Source: a virus. Taken from it: a stretch of DNA of 20,219 nucleotides. Location of the stretch: IMG/VR virus record IMGVR_UViG_3300047550_003297, positions 1-20,219 of that record. One strand, given 5' to 3'. The notes beneath the pieces are model-generated. The model did no database searches, had not been told where the DNA came from, and was given only the letters and a program-made list of their open reading frames with translations. The position numbers and the translations under genes were made by a program. Of this stretch, positions 6,871 to 14,005 are shown piece by piece. Within the stretch, counting starts at the first letter, position 1; every line of letters starts with the position of its first letter.

Positions 6871-8814
6871 ATGAAAAAGAGACTCAGTCTACAAGAATTT
6901 GTGGTTACGCGCCAAGCTGCAGCAGCAATGGCCAGCCAAGATGCAACAGCAGAAGTTGCCGATTCAGACACAAAAAAATCCAAAAAGAAAGACGATAAAA
7001 AGGCGGGTAAGGGTACCACGGATACTGGTATGCCTAAGAATGAGATCGAGCTGAATCCTCAGATGGATACAACTTGGTCAGTCTACGAGCAAAAAGATAG
7101 ACACGTCGTCTTTGCATTTGGTAGAATGAACCCACCAACAGTTGGCCATGAGAAGTTGGTAGATGCAATTAAGGCTCATGCAGAAAAGGTCGGTGGCGAA
7201 GCCCATATCTACCTATCTAAGTCCCATGACAAAAAGAAGAATCCTTTAGACTACGAAACAAAGCATGCATTTGCAAAGAAAGCATTTGGCAGTGTTGTTA
7301 AGCACACCCCAGAAGGATCATCTAATGTCTTTGGAATCCTAAAGCATCTTCACCACCAAGGATACACCCATGCAACATTAATTGCTGGTGATGATAGAGT
7401 TGAAGATTATAAGAGAATTGCTAACTCTTATAATGGTCCAGATAAAGACTTCAACTTCAAAAAGATTGAAGTCAAATCAGCTGGTGCCAGAGATCCAGAT
7501 GCCGAAGGTGTTGAGGGAATGTCAGCCTCTAAGATGAGATCATTAGCATCAGCTGGCAAACATAAAGAGTTTAAAGCAGGCCTACCAAAGAATCTTCAGC
7601 AACATCACAAAGAGGTATTGAATACTTTACGTGGTGCATTAAATGAAGAACTAACACCAGAAGAACTACAAGAAGTAGTAAGTGTACAATCAAGAATTAA
7701 GAAGGCTGCCAGAGCAAGATCAATGAAAAGCCGTCTTGCATTTGGTAGAAGAAGAGCTTTAAGAAGAAAGGCAACAAAGCCTGTCTTACAAAGAAGAGCT
7801 CAAAGAGTTGCGCGTAAGTTTATGAGAGCTAGAATACTAAGAGGTCAGAAGTATTCAAGTCTATCGTATGGTGCAAGAGTTGCTCTTGATAAGAGATTAA
7901 AGCTAAAGTCCAAATCTGTCAACAGATTAGCTCAAAAGCTTCTACCAAGAATCTCTTCAGCAGAACAAAGAAGAAAGTTGGGGGCTGGATTTAAGGCACC
8001 AAGAGGACTTGGCGCAGCTGCTGGCGTACCAGGCGTGAGAGAAGCACTAGAGCTGATAATGAGAGAGCAGCAGCTGCCATTATCAGTTGTCGAATCTCTA
8101 CAAAAGAAATCTACTCAAAGTAATATTGCTTATGAGGTATTAGAGACTGTATACTATCGTGGTCTAGCTGACTTTGCCTCAGGCCATAGACCAACTCTAA
8201 CCCCACAACAATGGGCATTCAATAGAGTCAATTCATTTATTCATGAAGGTCTAGCATATCACACAGCTGATAAAGATTTAGCTGAAGCTGCTATTGATGT
8301 TAAGAGAGCTCAAAAGGCTGCATTGCAGTTACATAAGAAAGATAAAAAGACTGTAGCTGAAGAGGGTGGTGCTGGATATGAGGGTACACCTGAACTTGTA
8401 GCAAAACTTAAAAATGATACACCTGGCGAAGGCAAAAAACTATCATTCAAAAACTTCATGAAGGAAGCAATTGAAGCACCTAATGATCCAGCAAGAAGTG
8501 TTAAGTTAGATATTATGCAAGCTGAAGAAATGAGAAAGACGATGACACCATCATGGGATATGATTCAAGGTCACCATCTTTCAAAGAAATTTATTGGTAG
8601 AGATTATGTTGACATTGAAGTGTTTATTAAAGAAGTAAACAAGCTTGGTGTAGAGCTAGATCACTTTCCAGAGATAAGCCATTTCTATAATGAAGCAACA
8701 ATCAAAATGTCAACAAATGATGTTGATGGATTAACAGCTGTTGACTTTAAGATGGCTGCAGAAATTGATATCCTTGCTAACTCATTATCACTAAGAGACA
8801 GTATTGATGAATAA
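6871..8814 (+). CDS. NMNAT/cytidylyltransferase-like enzyme fused to basic virion-type modules
   Basis: 647 residues in several modules. Residues 78-223 form a HIGH-type nucleotidyltransferase: FAFGRMNPPTVGHEKL with the (T/H)xGH motif at 90-93, LIAGDDRVEDY at 170-180, and GMSASKMR at 216-223 matching the ISxSxxR motif. This is the signature of nicotinamide-nucleotide adenylyltransferase-like enzymes, which join an adenylyl (or cytidylyl) group to a phosphate substrate. Residues about 275-370 are extremely Arg/Lys-rich (FGRRRALRRKA, QRVARKFMRARI) and would bind nucleic acid. Further helical modules follow, including FIHEGLAYHTADKDLAE (457-473) and an internal capsid-targeting-like SFKNFMKEAIEA (525-536). 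The N-terminus is MKKRLSLQEFVV, then a Lys-rich linker. Substrate cannot be set from sequence. Confidence 0.88.
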   Translation: MKKRLSLQEFVVTRQAAAAMASQDATAEVADSDTKKSKKKDDKKAGKGTTDTGMPKNEIELNPQMDTTWSVYEQKDRHVVFAFGRMNPPTVGHEKLVDAIKAHAEKVGGEAHIYLSKSHDKKKNPLDYETKHAFAKKAFGSVVKHTPEGSSNVFGILKHLHHQGYTHATLIAGDDRVEDYKRIANSYNGPDKDFNFKKIEVKSAGARDPDAEGVEGMSASKMRSLASAGKHKEFKAGLPKNLQQHHKEVLNTLRGALNEELTPEELQEVVSVQSRIKKAARARSMKSRLAFGRRRALRRKATKPVLQRRAQRVARKFMRARILRGQKYSSLSYGARVALDKRLKLKSKSVNRLAQKLLPRISSAEQRRKLGAGFKAPRGLGAAAGVPGVREALELIMREQQLPLSVVESLQKKSTQSNIAYEVLETVYYRGLADFASGHRPTLTPQQWAFNRVNSFIHEGLAYHTADKDLAEAAIDVKRAQKAALQLHKKDKKTVAEEGGAGYEGTPELVAKLKNDTPGEGKKLSFKNFMKEAIEAPNDPARSVKLDIMQAEEMRKTMTPSWDMIQGHHLSKKFIGRDYVDIEVFIKEVNKLGVELDHFPEISHFYNEATIKMSTNDVDGLTAVDFKMAAEIDILANSLSLRDSIDE

Positions 8815-9394
8815 CGTAAACGAAAAGGTTGGGATTGGTACAATGTTTGGCGCCGGTCTAGGTGCTGGCGTTGGAGCTGCATTGGGTGCTCCTTTAATTG
8901 GAGCTGCAGCTGGTGCATTTGCGGCTCACAAAGTTGGCCAAAAGATGAAGAAGTATTTTAGCGCTAAGCCAACAGCACATAAGGTGGGTCAAAAGCCAAA
9001 ACCATCAACAGCTGCTAAGAGGTCTAGTAAAATGAAAACATTTAGAGAACATGCAGATGAGATTGACTTTGGCTTCACTGAAGAAGAGTTTGAGGTCACT
9101 GGCGAAGAGGTCTATGAAGACTGGAATGAGGTTGAAGAGCTAGAAGAAGCTGAGAAGGGCGGCCGTAAGGTCAAGCTTGGCAAGCCATTCCTAACACCAG
9201 GCGGTCCAAAGAAGAGAGCTGTTTATGTTAAGCATCCAGAGTCTGGCAATGTAGTTAAGGTTAGCTTTGGTGACCCTAACATGACTATTAAAAAGAATAT
9301 TCCTTCCAGAAGAAAATCTTTTAGAGCAAGACACAACTGTGATAGCCCAGGTCCAAGACATAAGGCAAGATACTGGTCTTGCAAGGCTTGGTAA
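8807..9394 (+). CDS. Glycine-zipper protein with conserved phage C-terminal Cys/Trp module
   Basis: 195 residues from ATG 8807; the in-frame TTG at 8804 lies just before it and is less likely. Residues 9-40 are a glycine zipper (GIGTMFGAGLGAGVGAALGA onwards), able to insert in or bind a membrane. A Lys/Pro-rich linker follows. An internal MKTFREHADEI (76-86) looks like a capsid-targeting peptide, then comes an acidic stretch. The C-terminus (119-195) carries KLGKPFLTPGGPKKRAVYV, SFGDPNMTIKK, FRARHNCDSPGP and ARYWSCKAW, a module I recognise from several marine T4-like phage proteins but cannot name. Cys178 and Cys192 with nearby His could bind a metal. It overlaps the upstream gene by 8 nt. 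Confidence 0.78.
   Translation: MNNVNEKVGIGTMFGAGLGAGVGAALGAPLIGAAAGAFAAHKVGQKMKKYFSAKPTAHKVGQKPKPSTAAKRSSKMKTFREHADEIDFGFTEEEFEVTGEEVYEDWNEVEELEEAEKGGRKVKLGKPFLTPGGPKKRAVYVKHPESGNVVKVSFGDPNMTIKKNIPSRRKSFRARHNCDSPGPRHKARYWSCKAW
9017..9034 (+). promoter_or_regulatory. Possible internal ribosome binding site and start (Met76 of the glycine-zipper protein)
   Basis: AAGAGG at 9017-9022 lies 9 nt before an in-frame ATG at 9032. Translation from there would give a 120-residue protein starting MKTFREHADEID, without the glycine zipper and with the targeting-like peptide at its N-terminus. Confidence 0.45.
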
Positions 9395-9395
9395 C

Positions 9396-9812
9396 ATGCT
9401 AAGATTCAAACAGTTAATTCTTGAAGACATGGCGCACGAACAAATGGTTCAGCAGCATGTCGATGACTTTATGGGCCATGCAAAGGAACATTTGGGTCTA
9501 CAGGAACTACCAAAAATAGAACTTGTAAACAATAAAAGAGTTGCTCAAGAGAATGCAAGCTTTGGTGGATACTATCCAGCAGAGAAAACAATTAGAGTAA
9601 ACATTGCTGGTAGACATCCAGTTGATATTTTAAGAACATTAGCACACGAAATGGTTCATTATAGACAAGATTTAGATGGCCAGTTGGATGATGTAGAGAT
9701 GGCTGGCGAGACTGGTAGCACATTTGAAAACGAAGCAAATAGTGAAGCTGGTGTTATGATGAGAAACTACGGAAGGGCTAAGCCATCAATCTATGAGAGT
9801 TACAAGCAGTAG
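9396..9812 (+). CDS. Small HExxH zinc metalloprotease
   Basis: 138 residues from ATG 9396; an earlier in-frame start at 9339 lies within the upstream gene's coding end and is unlikely. HEMVH at 84-88 is the gluzincin-type zinc site (His84, His88, catalytic Glu85). FENEANSEAG (110-119) supplies a probable third ligand Glu (111 or 113). SFGGYYPAEKTIRVNIAGRH precedes the helix, as in phage SprT/IrrE-like peptidases. The N-terminus MLRFKQLILEDMAHE has the capsid-targeting-like pattern with LILE. There is no signal peptide, so it acts in the cytoplasm or in the virion. Substrate unknown. It overlaps the next gene by 20 nt. Confidence 0.82.
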   Translation: MLRFKQLILEDMAHEQMVQQHVDDFMGHAKEHLGLQELPKIELVNNKRVAQENASFGGYYPAEKTIRVNIAGRHPVDILRTLAHEMVHYRQDLDGQLDDVEMAGETGSTFENEANSEAGVMMRNYGRAKPSIYESYKQ

Positions 9813-10416
9813 TTTTAGTAGATTCCTAGGGTTACCTCTAGGACTACAGGAAGAACAATACTATAAACTATCAATGGATTTTTTTGATAGAGATGGGTTT
9901 GAGTTGAATGAATTGGAGCAGGCATTATATAGACGTAATATGATTGATATAGGTGAGCAGCATTTAAACCATACTGCAAACCATATTAAGTGGATAGAGC
10001 AGGATTCAAATGATGATCCAAGGATTATGATTGATCATAGCTGCCTACAAATGAGACATGATTATATTGGTGAAGGTAGAGAGGAATTGCAAATAGCTTC
10101 TAATTATAGAAGAGAGCTAAAGAAGCTATTGGCAATTGTTCCTAAATGGGGAATAGATTTTAACATTGATTACGTTGGTGAGACTGTTATGGAGCTATTC
10201 CATATAGAGGTTGATAGACGTAGTTACGAAGATATTATGGATCAAAAGTATTTGGCTGAAAGGCTAATACTTAGAACTGATTGGGTGAATGTAGCCAATA
10301 TCTTTCATAAAAAAAGAGATCAATGGGAGCATTTACCAGCAGATGATCAGATTGAATGGAAGGTTAATTACCTAGGATGGCCTAGGGTATATGACACCAG
10401 AAAAGTGTTCATATAA
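9793..10416 (+). CDS. Conserved phage protein, unknown function
   Basis: 207 residues, helix-rich, with LNELEQALYRRNMIDIGEQH, then YRRELKKLLAIVPKWGIDFN and IDYVGETVMELFH. I recall proteins of similar pattern in marine T4-like phages but no assigned function. The start at ATG 9793 lies within the metalloprotease gene and has no well-spaced Shine-Dalgarno sequence (GGAAGG at 9774-9779 is 13 nt away), so it may rely on coupling; ATG 9874 is an alternative giving a protein 27 residues shorter. Its end overlaps the late promoter of the next unit. Confidence 0.7.
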   Translation: MRVTSSSFSRFLGLPLGLQEEQYYKLSMDFFDRDGFELNELEQALYRRNMIDIGEQHLNHTANHIKWIEQDSNDDPRIMIDHSCLQMRHDYIGEGREELQIASNYRRELKKLLAIVPKWGIDFNIDYVGETVMELFHIEVDRRSYEDIMDQKYLAERLILRTDWVNVANIFHKKRDQWEHLPADDQIEWKVNYLGWPRVYDTRKVFI

Positions 10417-10419
10417 ATA
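10412..10419 (+). promoter_or_regulatory. T4-type late promoter (TATAAATA)
   Basis: Perfect consensus match, overlapping the stop codon of the upstream gene. A start near 10425 would give a leader of about 19 nt containing GGAG (10434-10437), correctly spaced before ATG 10444. Confidence 0.75.
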
Positions 10420-10443
10420 TTTTGACTAATTTTGGAGAAATCC

Positions 10444-11448
10444 ATGACAGATAAAGAGATTTTTGAGGAAGTTAAGCAACGTTTTACAGATCCAAAAGTA
10501 ATGGATTTGTTACGTAATGGCTTAGCTGACCCTGAAGAGATGGAAGTAGTAAAAAGAGCATTGCGTTATGGTGATGCCGCTATGACTATTCCGTCTCTTA
10601 GAAGCATACTTTACAAAGTATTTGACCGTTTGTTAAACGTTGTAAAGGACGATAGTACTACAAGACAAATGGTTAAACAAGATTTAAGACAATTACAGAA
10701 AGGAGACTCAGACATGAGCGAAGATCTAAACACAGCAAACGTAGCTAAGGCTGTTGCCCACGATTGTGCCAAGCACGTTGTTCACGAAACATGGGGCAAA
10801 GGTCAATGCATTGCTGGTGAGCATACATTGCTTGAAGATGGCACAGTAACTCACTATGATGTTATGTTTGAGCATGGCATTGAGCAAGATGTTCCAGTTG
10901 CTGATCTAACAGTCGTAGTTTCTGAGTCACACATGCATGCTTCTAAGAAGAGAAAGCCAGCAATGGAAGAAGAAGCAGTAGCACCAGCCGGGGGTGAAGA
11001 TTCTTCTAAGGCTTCAAAGAAGGGCAAGCCAGAAATGCCACTAGAGAAGCTAAAGGCAATCATGGAAAAGAAGAAGTCAAAGGCTTACATTGCCATGTTA
11101 AAGTCACAAGGCAAGATGGAAGAAGAGACAGAGATTGAAGAGAAGACTCTAACAAAGGCAGAAATGAAGAAGCGCGAAGAAGTTGCTAAGGCAATTGAGC
11201 GTGACCAGCCAGGTATGCCAATGGGTAAGAAGATGGCAATTGCCACAGCAACAGCTAAGAAGGTTGCTGAAGCTAAGGCCCATACCATTCCAAAGACAGC
11301 AAAAGAAAAGGATCTAGCTGCCCTAGCTGCTCCACATGATAAGATTACACACGCCGATGTTATGGTTGGTCGTGGTGTAAGCAAGAAGAAGACAATGAAA
11401 GAGTTTGTTGAGCAGCTAACAGAGTCTCTAGCACCAAAGGGTGAGTAA
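10444..11448 (+). CDS. Modular Lys/Ala-rich phage protein with internal start signal
   Basis: 334 residues from ATG 10444, chosen because GGAGAAA precedes it; the TTG at 10432 is unlikely. Residues 1-90 are helical with ALRYGDAAMTIPSLRSIL. Residues 91-165 begin MSEDLNTANVAKAV and include THYDVMFEHGIEQDVPVADL, a small beta module I associate with marine T4-like phages. A Lys/Glu-rich linker follows, then a helix 'MKKREEVAKAIERDQPGMPM'. The C-terminus KKTMKEFVEQLTESL (316-329) is a capsid-targeting-like peptide with LTE|S. The first two modules look like formerly separate genes, because a strong ribosome binding site sits exactly at their junction. Function unknown; possibly virion-internal. 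Confidence 0.75.
   Translation: MTDKEIFEEVKQRFTDPKVMDLLRNGLADPEEMEVVKRALRYGDAAMTIPSLRSILYKVFDRLLNVVKDDSTTRQMVKQDLRQLQKGDSDMSEDLNTANVAKAVAHDCAKHVVHETWGKGQCIAGEHTLLEDGTVTHYDVMFEHGIEQDVPVADLTVVVSESHMHASKKRKPAMEEEAVAPAGGEDSSKASKKGKPEMPLEKLKAIMEKKKSKAYIAMLKSQGKMEEETEIEEKTLTKAEMKKREEVAKAIERDQPGMPMGKKMAIATATAKKVAEAKAHTIPKTAKEKDLAALAAPHDKITHADVMVGRGVSKKKTMKEFVEQLTESLAPKGE
10699..10716 (+). promoter_or_regulatory. Strong internal Shine-Dalgarno and in-frame ATG
   Basis: AAAGGAG at 10699-10705 is a near-perfect ribosome binding site, 8 nt before an in-frame ATG at 10714. It would yield a second, 244-residue product starting MSEDLNTANVAKAV. Confidence 0.65.
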
Positions 11449-11449
11449 T

Positions 11450-13135
11450 ATGAAAAAGTTCAGCGAACAAGTTTTATCACCACACAAGCATATGTCTAAA
11501 AAGGCTAGCCCATACCATGCGCATAGCCAAGGTCTTGTCTATACTCCAAGGGGTAAAGAAGAGGTTAGACCTATCGATACAGCAGATGCTGGTTATGGTG
11601 GTGAAGCTGTCGCTGATGCTCAAGGCGGCGAGGCAAATCCAGGTAAGGCTTCTAAGAAGGCAGTTGCTCCAATGAAGATGCAAACATTAGTTAAGGCTAA
11701 TGAAGAAACAGAGCGTGAAAGACTAATGAAGCTAAGATCATTTGCTGCACAGCAAAAGCATAAAGGTCTAGGTAAGGCAATGGTAGAAGAAGAGCAGATT
11801 GATGAACTAAAGAAGTCAACTCTTGCTTCATATGCCAAGAAAGCAACAGACGATGTTAGCTATCATTCATTTACAGCCGGCACAATGTCAGCTAAAAATC
11901 CAGAGCGTTTAGCTCAAGATAAGAAGGCTATGAAGAGACAGGCTGGCGTCATCAAAGCTGTTGATAGATTAGCCAAGGAAGACGTTGAGCTAGATGAGCG
12001 CAACATGGAAAATAAGGCTAAGAAGGATAATGTTGTCAGACAAGTTGGCACACATGCCTTCATTAAGCATGGCACGGATGCTGGTTCACCAAAGATGACT
12101 GGCAGAAAGGTAATGAAGGACCCAAAGATGATGTCAAGCAAGATTGCTGACATGTATAGAAAGCTTCCAAGTATGGAAGAAGCCACTGACGTTACTGACT
12201 ACAATCCAAAGAGCCAAGGTGGTACAAGAGCTGAGCTACTACAGAAGCTTGCAAAGTCAAAGAGCCCAGAACATGCTACAGCAGCAAGAAAGGCTGGTGC
12301 TACTCAAGGTGAGCTAAAGAAGGCAATGATGGCTGAATCAGATGATTGGAATGGTCCTGCTGAAGAAAATGATATGGCTCTAACACAGCTACATTTTATT
12401 CATTATGCAGCAGAAGAGATTATTGCGGCAGTAGAAGCTGGTACAGATATGGAAGAGTGGTACCAGAATAAGCTATCAAAATTACATGGGGATATGGAAA
12501 GCCTCTACTCATATATGCAGGGTAGACAAAGACATACAGGCACATTGGGTGAACCAATGGCAGAAGGTAAGATGAAGGACATTGCTACTGACAAAGCTGA
12601 GGATGATAGGCTAGCAGCCCACGCAGCTGAAGTTTTAGGTGGTCCAGTTAAGCCTAAGTCATCTGCTATTGGCGGTCCAGGTAAACCAAAGAGTGCCCGC
12701 AACCTTGCTAAGAGATTAGCAACAAAAGCCATGAAGGCTGGTCACTCAGTATCCGAAGAAAAGAAGTCAAAGGTACCAAGAATTGGTGAAATGGAAAAGG
12801 CTCTAGAAGAGGAGCAGATTGATGAGCTGATGGGTCCAGATCTAAGATCCCAACAGGCTAAGGAAAACGATGCTCATTTTAAGAAACAGCCACCACGCAT
12901 GCAGACAGCTATCAGATATCACCTGAAGAATAGAAAATCTTATAAGGATGCTGTCACAGCTGCAGAAAAAGATGTAGCAACAATGCATGAAGAAGTTTGG
13001 GATAAGCCAATGCCTGATTCTAAGAAGCAAGGCTCACTTTCACCAGAACAAAAAGCAAAAGCTAAGGCCAGGGCTGAAAGAGCTGGTAGAAGCTATCCAA
13101 ACATGATTGATAATATGTGGGCTTCTAAACAATAA
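11450..13135 (+). CDS. Large modular helical protein with repeated EEEQIDEL linkers
   Basis: 561 residues from ATG 11450; a GTG at 11441 is possible but overlaps the upstream stop. It begins MKKFSEQVLSPHKHM. Modules in order: a Lys-rich linker; EEEQIDEL (113-120) followed by STLASYAKKA; a segment with GGTRAELLQKLAKSKSPEHA (257-276); LHFIHYAAEEIIAAVEAG then WYQNKLSKLHGDME (314-350); a second EEEQIDEL (453-460); and RAERAGRSYPNMIDNMW near the end. These modules recur in different orders in marine T4-like phages. The repeated I-D-E sites match an (I/L)-x-Glu prohead-protease rule, so it may be cut into pieces during head maturation (inference). Function unknown. Confidence 0.75.
   Translation: MKKFSEQVLSPHKHMSKKASPYHAHSQGLVYTPRGKEEVRPIDTADAGYGGEAVADAQGGEANPGKASKKAVAPMKMQTLVKANEETERERLMKLRSFAAQQKHKGLGKAMVEEEQIDELKKSTLASYAKKATDDVSYHSFTAGTMSAKNPERLAQDKKAMKRQAGVIKAVDRLAKEDVELDERNMENKAKKDNVVRQVGTHAFIKHGTDAGSPKMTGRKVMKDPKMMSSKIADMYRKLPSMEEATDVTDYNPKSQGGTRAELLQKLAKSKSPEHATAARKAGATQGELKKAMMAESDDWNGPAEENDMALTQLHFIHYAAEEIIAAVEAGTDMEEWYQNKLSKLHGDMESLYSYMQGRQRHTGTLGEPMAEGKMKDIATDKAEDDRLAAHAAEVLGGPVKPKSSAIGGPGKPKSARNLAKRLATKAMKAGHSVSEEKKSKVPRIGEMEKALEEEQIDELMGPDLRSQQAKENDAHFKKQPPRMQTAIRYHLKNRKSYKDAVTAAEKDVATMHEEVWDKPMPDSKKQGSLSPEQKAKAKARAERAGRSYPNMIDNMWASKQ
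11786..11809 (+). repeat. EEEQIDEL-encoding repeat, copy 1
   Basis: Encodes EEEQIDEL (residues 113-120). Nearly identical at DNA level to 12806-12829, sharing GAGCAGATTGATGA. The conserved peptide occurs at module boundaries. Confidence 0.8.
12806..12829 (+). repeat. EEEQIDEL-encoding repeat, copy 2
   Basis: Encodes EEEQIDEL (residues 453-460), 1020 bases after copy 1 and in the same frame. It differs from copy 1 only at synonymous third positions. Confidence 0.8.
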
Positions 13136-13152
13136 GGTCAATAAATACATAG

Positions 13153-13416
13153 ATGGGTATAGTAGCAGGAAAATTTATTACTGGTTCTCAGTTAGTTTAT
13201 GAGAAACCAACAGTGGAAGTACCAGTAGTACCAACACGTAATGCAATTGCTATTAAGTCATTATCAGAGCTTAGAACATCAGATAACTTTGAAGTAAAGG
13301 AAAATACTGATGGCAGCAAAGAGATTGTTGCAATTGATAAAAGACTTTCTAGCTATTTTGTAGTTAATAAAGAATCTGATTATCTAGATCATAATAATAG
13401 AAACAATAGGAGATAG
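13153..13416 (+). CDS. Small conserved protein, unknown function
   Basis: 87 residues starting MGIVAGKFITGSQLVYEK, with a beta-rich first half and an Asn/Asp/Arg-rich tail (YLDHNNRNNRR). The ribosome binding site is weak: AAGG at 13134-13137 is 15 nt from the ATG. The gene lies directly before the MALW-type structural gene and reads the same way, so a neck or tail accessory protein is possible but unproven. No family recognised. Confidence 0.62.
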   Translation: MGIVAGKFITGSQLVYEKPTVEVPVVPTRNAIAIKSLSELRTSDNFEVKENTDGSKEIVAIDKRLSSYFVVNKESDYLDHNNRNNRR

Positions 13417-13420
13417 AGAT

Positions 13421-13987
13421 ATGGCACTTTGGGGAAAAACAGACGCAGCAGCAAGCGCACCAAAATTTACGGGCTTGGCCTCAAATGGTGCCATTGCTAA
13501 CACACTTTTTGGTGGTGCAAAGGTAGGCGTATTTGGTGTTGATGCAGCAGAATCACAGTATGCTCGTGCAACAGACAATAAGCCAGTTGCACAAGGTTGG
13601 GTTCTACAGCAATATGGTACTGGTCCAGTACTAACAGTTGCCAAGAACGCAGGTGGTTCGGGCTATGTAAACAACGAAGTTGTTACATTGTCAAATGGTG
13701 TAGTTAATGCTACAGCCACAATCACAACAAACTCAACTGGTGGTGTTACAGCTCTAACGTTGACAAATGGTGGTTCAGGTTTTGCAAATACTGGTCAGAT
13801 TAAGATCCAGGTTGCAAACTCAACTGCAGCATCAAACTCAACAAATGGTAACACATCTGGTGGTTCAAGCTTAACGCTAACAATCACTCTAGGTGGTCGT
13901 GCAGGTCGTGTTAATAGAGAAACACTAGTAGCTCTAACAGCATATCCAAACAACGATGCAGCAGACGATACACAGTTCCCAGAATAA
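13421..13987 (+). CDS. Virion structural protein of the MALWG family
   Basis: 188 residues starting MALWGKTDAAASAPKF and containing VFGVDAAES, GWVLQQYGTG, and GGRAGRVNRETLVAL near the C-terminus. I recognise this pattern ('GWVLR...GGRAGRVxxETLVA') from virion proteins of marine T4-like phages. The middle (about residues 68-155) is a Gly/Asn/Thr/Ser-rich beta insertion, with repeated 'GGSGYVNNEVVTLSNG' and 'GGSGFANTGQIKI' halves, that looks like an Ig-like or fibre-type insertion absent from shorter homologues. AGGAGA at 13409-13414 is a strong ribosome binding site. The exact position in the particle is unknown. Confidence 0.8.
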   Translation: MALWGKTDAAASAPKFTGLASNGAIANTLFGGAKVGVFGVDAAESQYARATDNKPVAQGWVLQQYGTGPVLTVAKNAGGSGYVNNEVVTLSNGVVNATATITTNSTGGVTALTLTNGGSGFANTGQIKIQVANSTAASNSTNGNTSGGSSLTLTITLGGRAGRVNRETLVALTAYPNNDAADDTQFPE

Positions 13988-14005
13988 TAGGACTGTACTT
14001 TATTA

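Noticed and set aside
13140-13147. AATAAATA as a late promoter before the 13153 gene
   Set aside because: The first base deviates from consensus and the predicted start would fall on the ATG itself, leaving no leader for a ribosome binding site.
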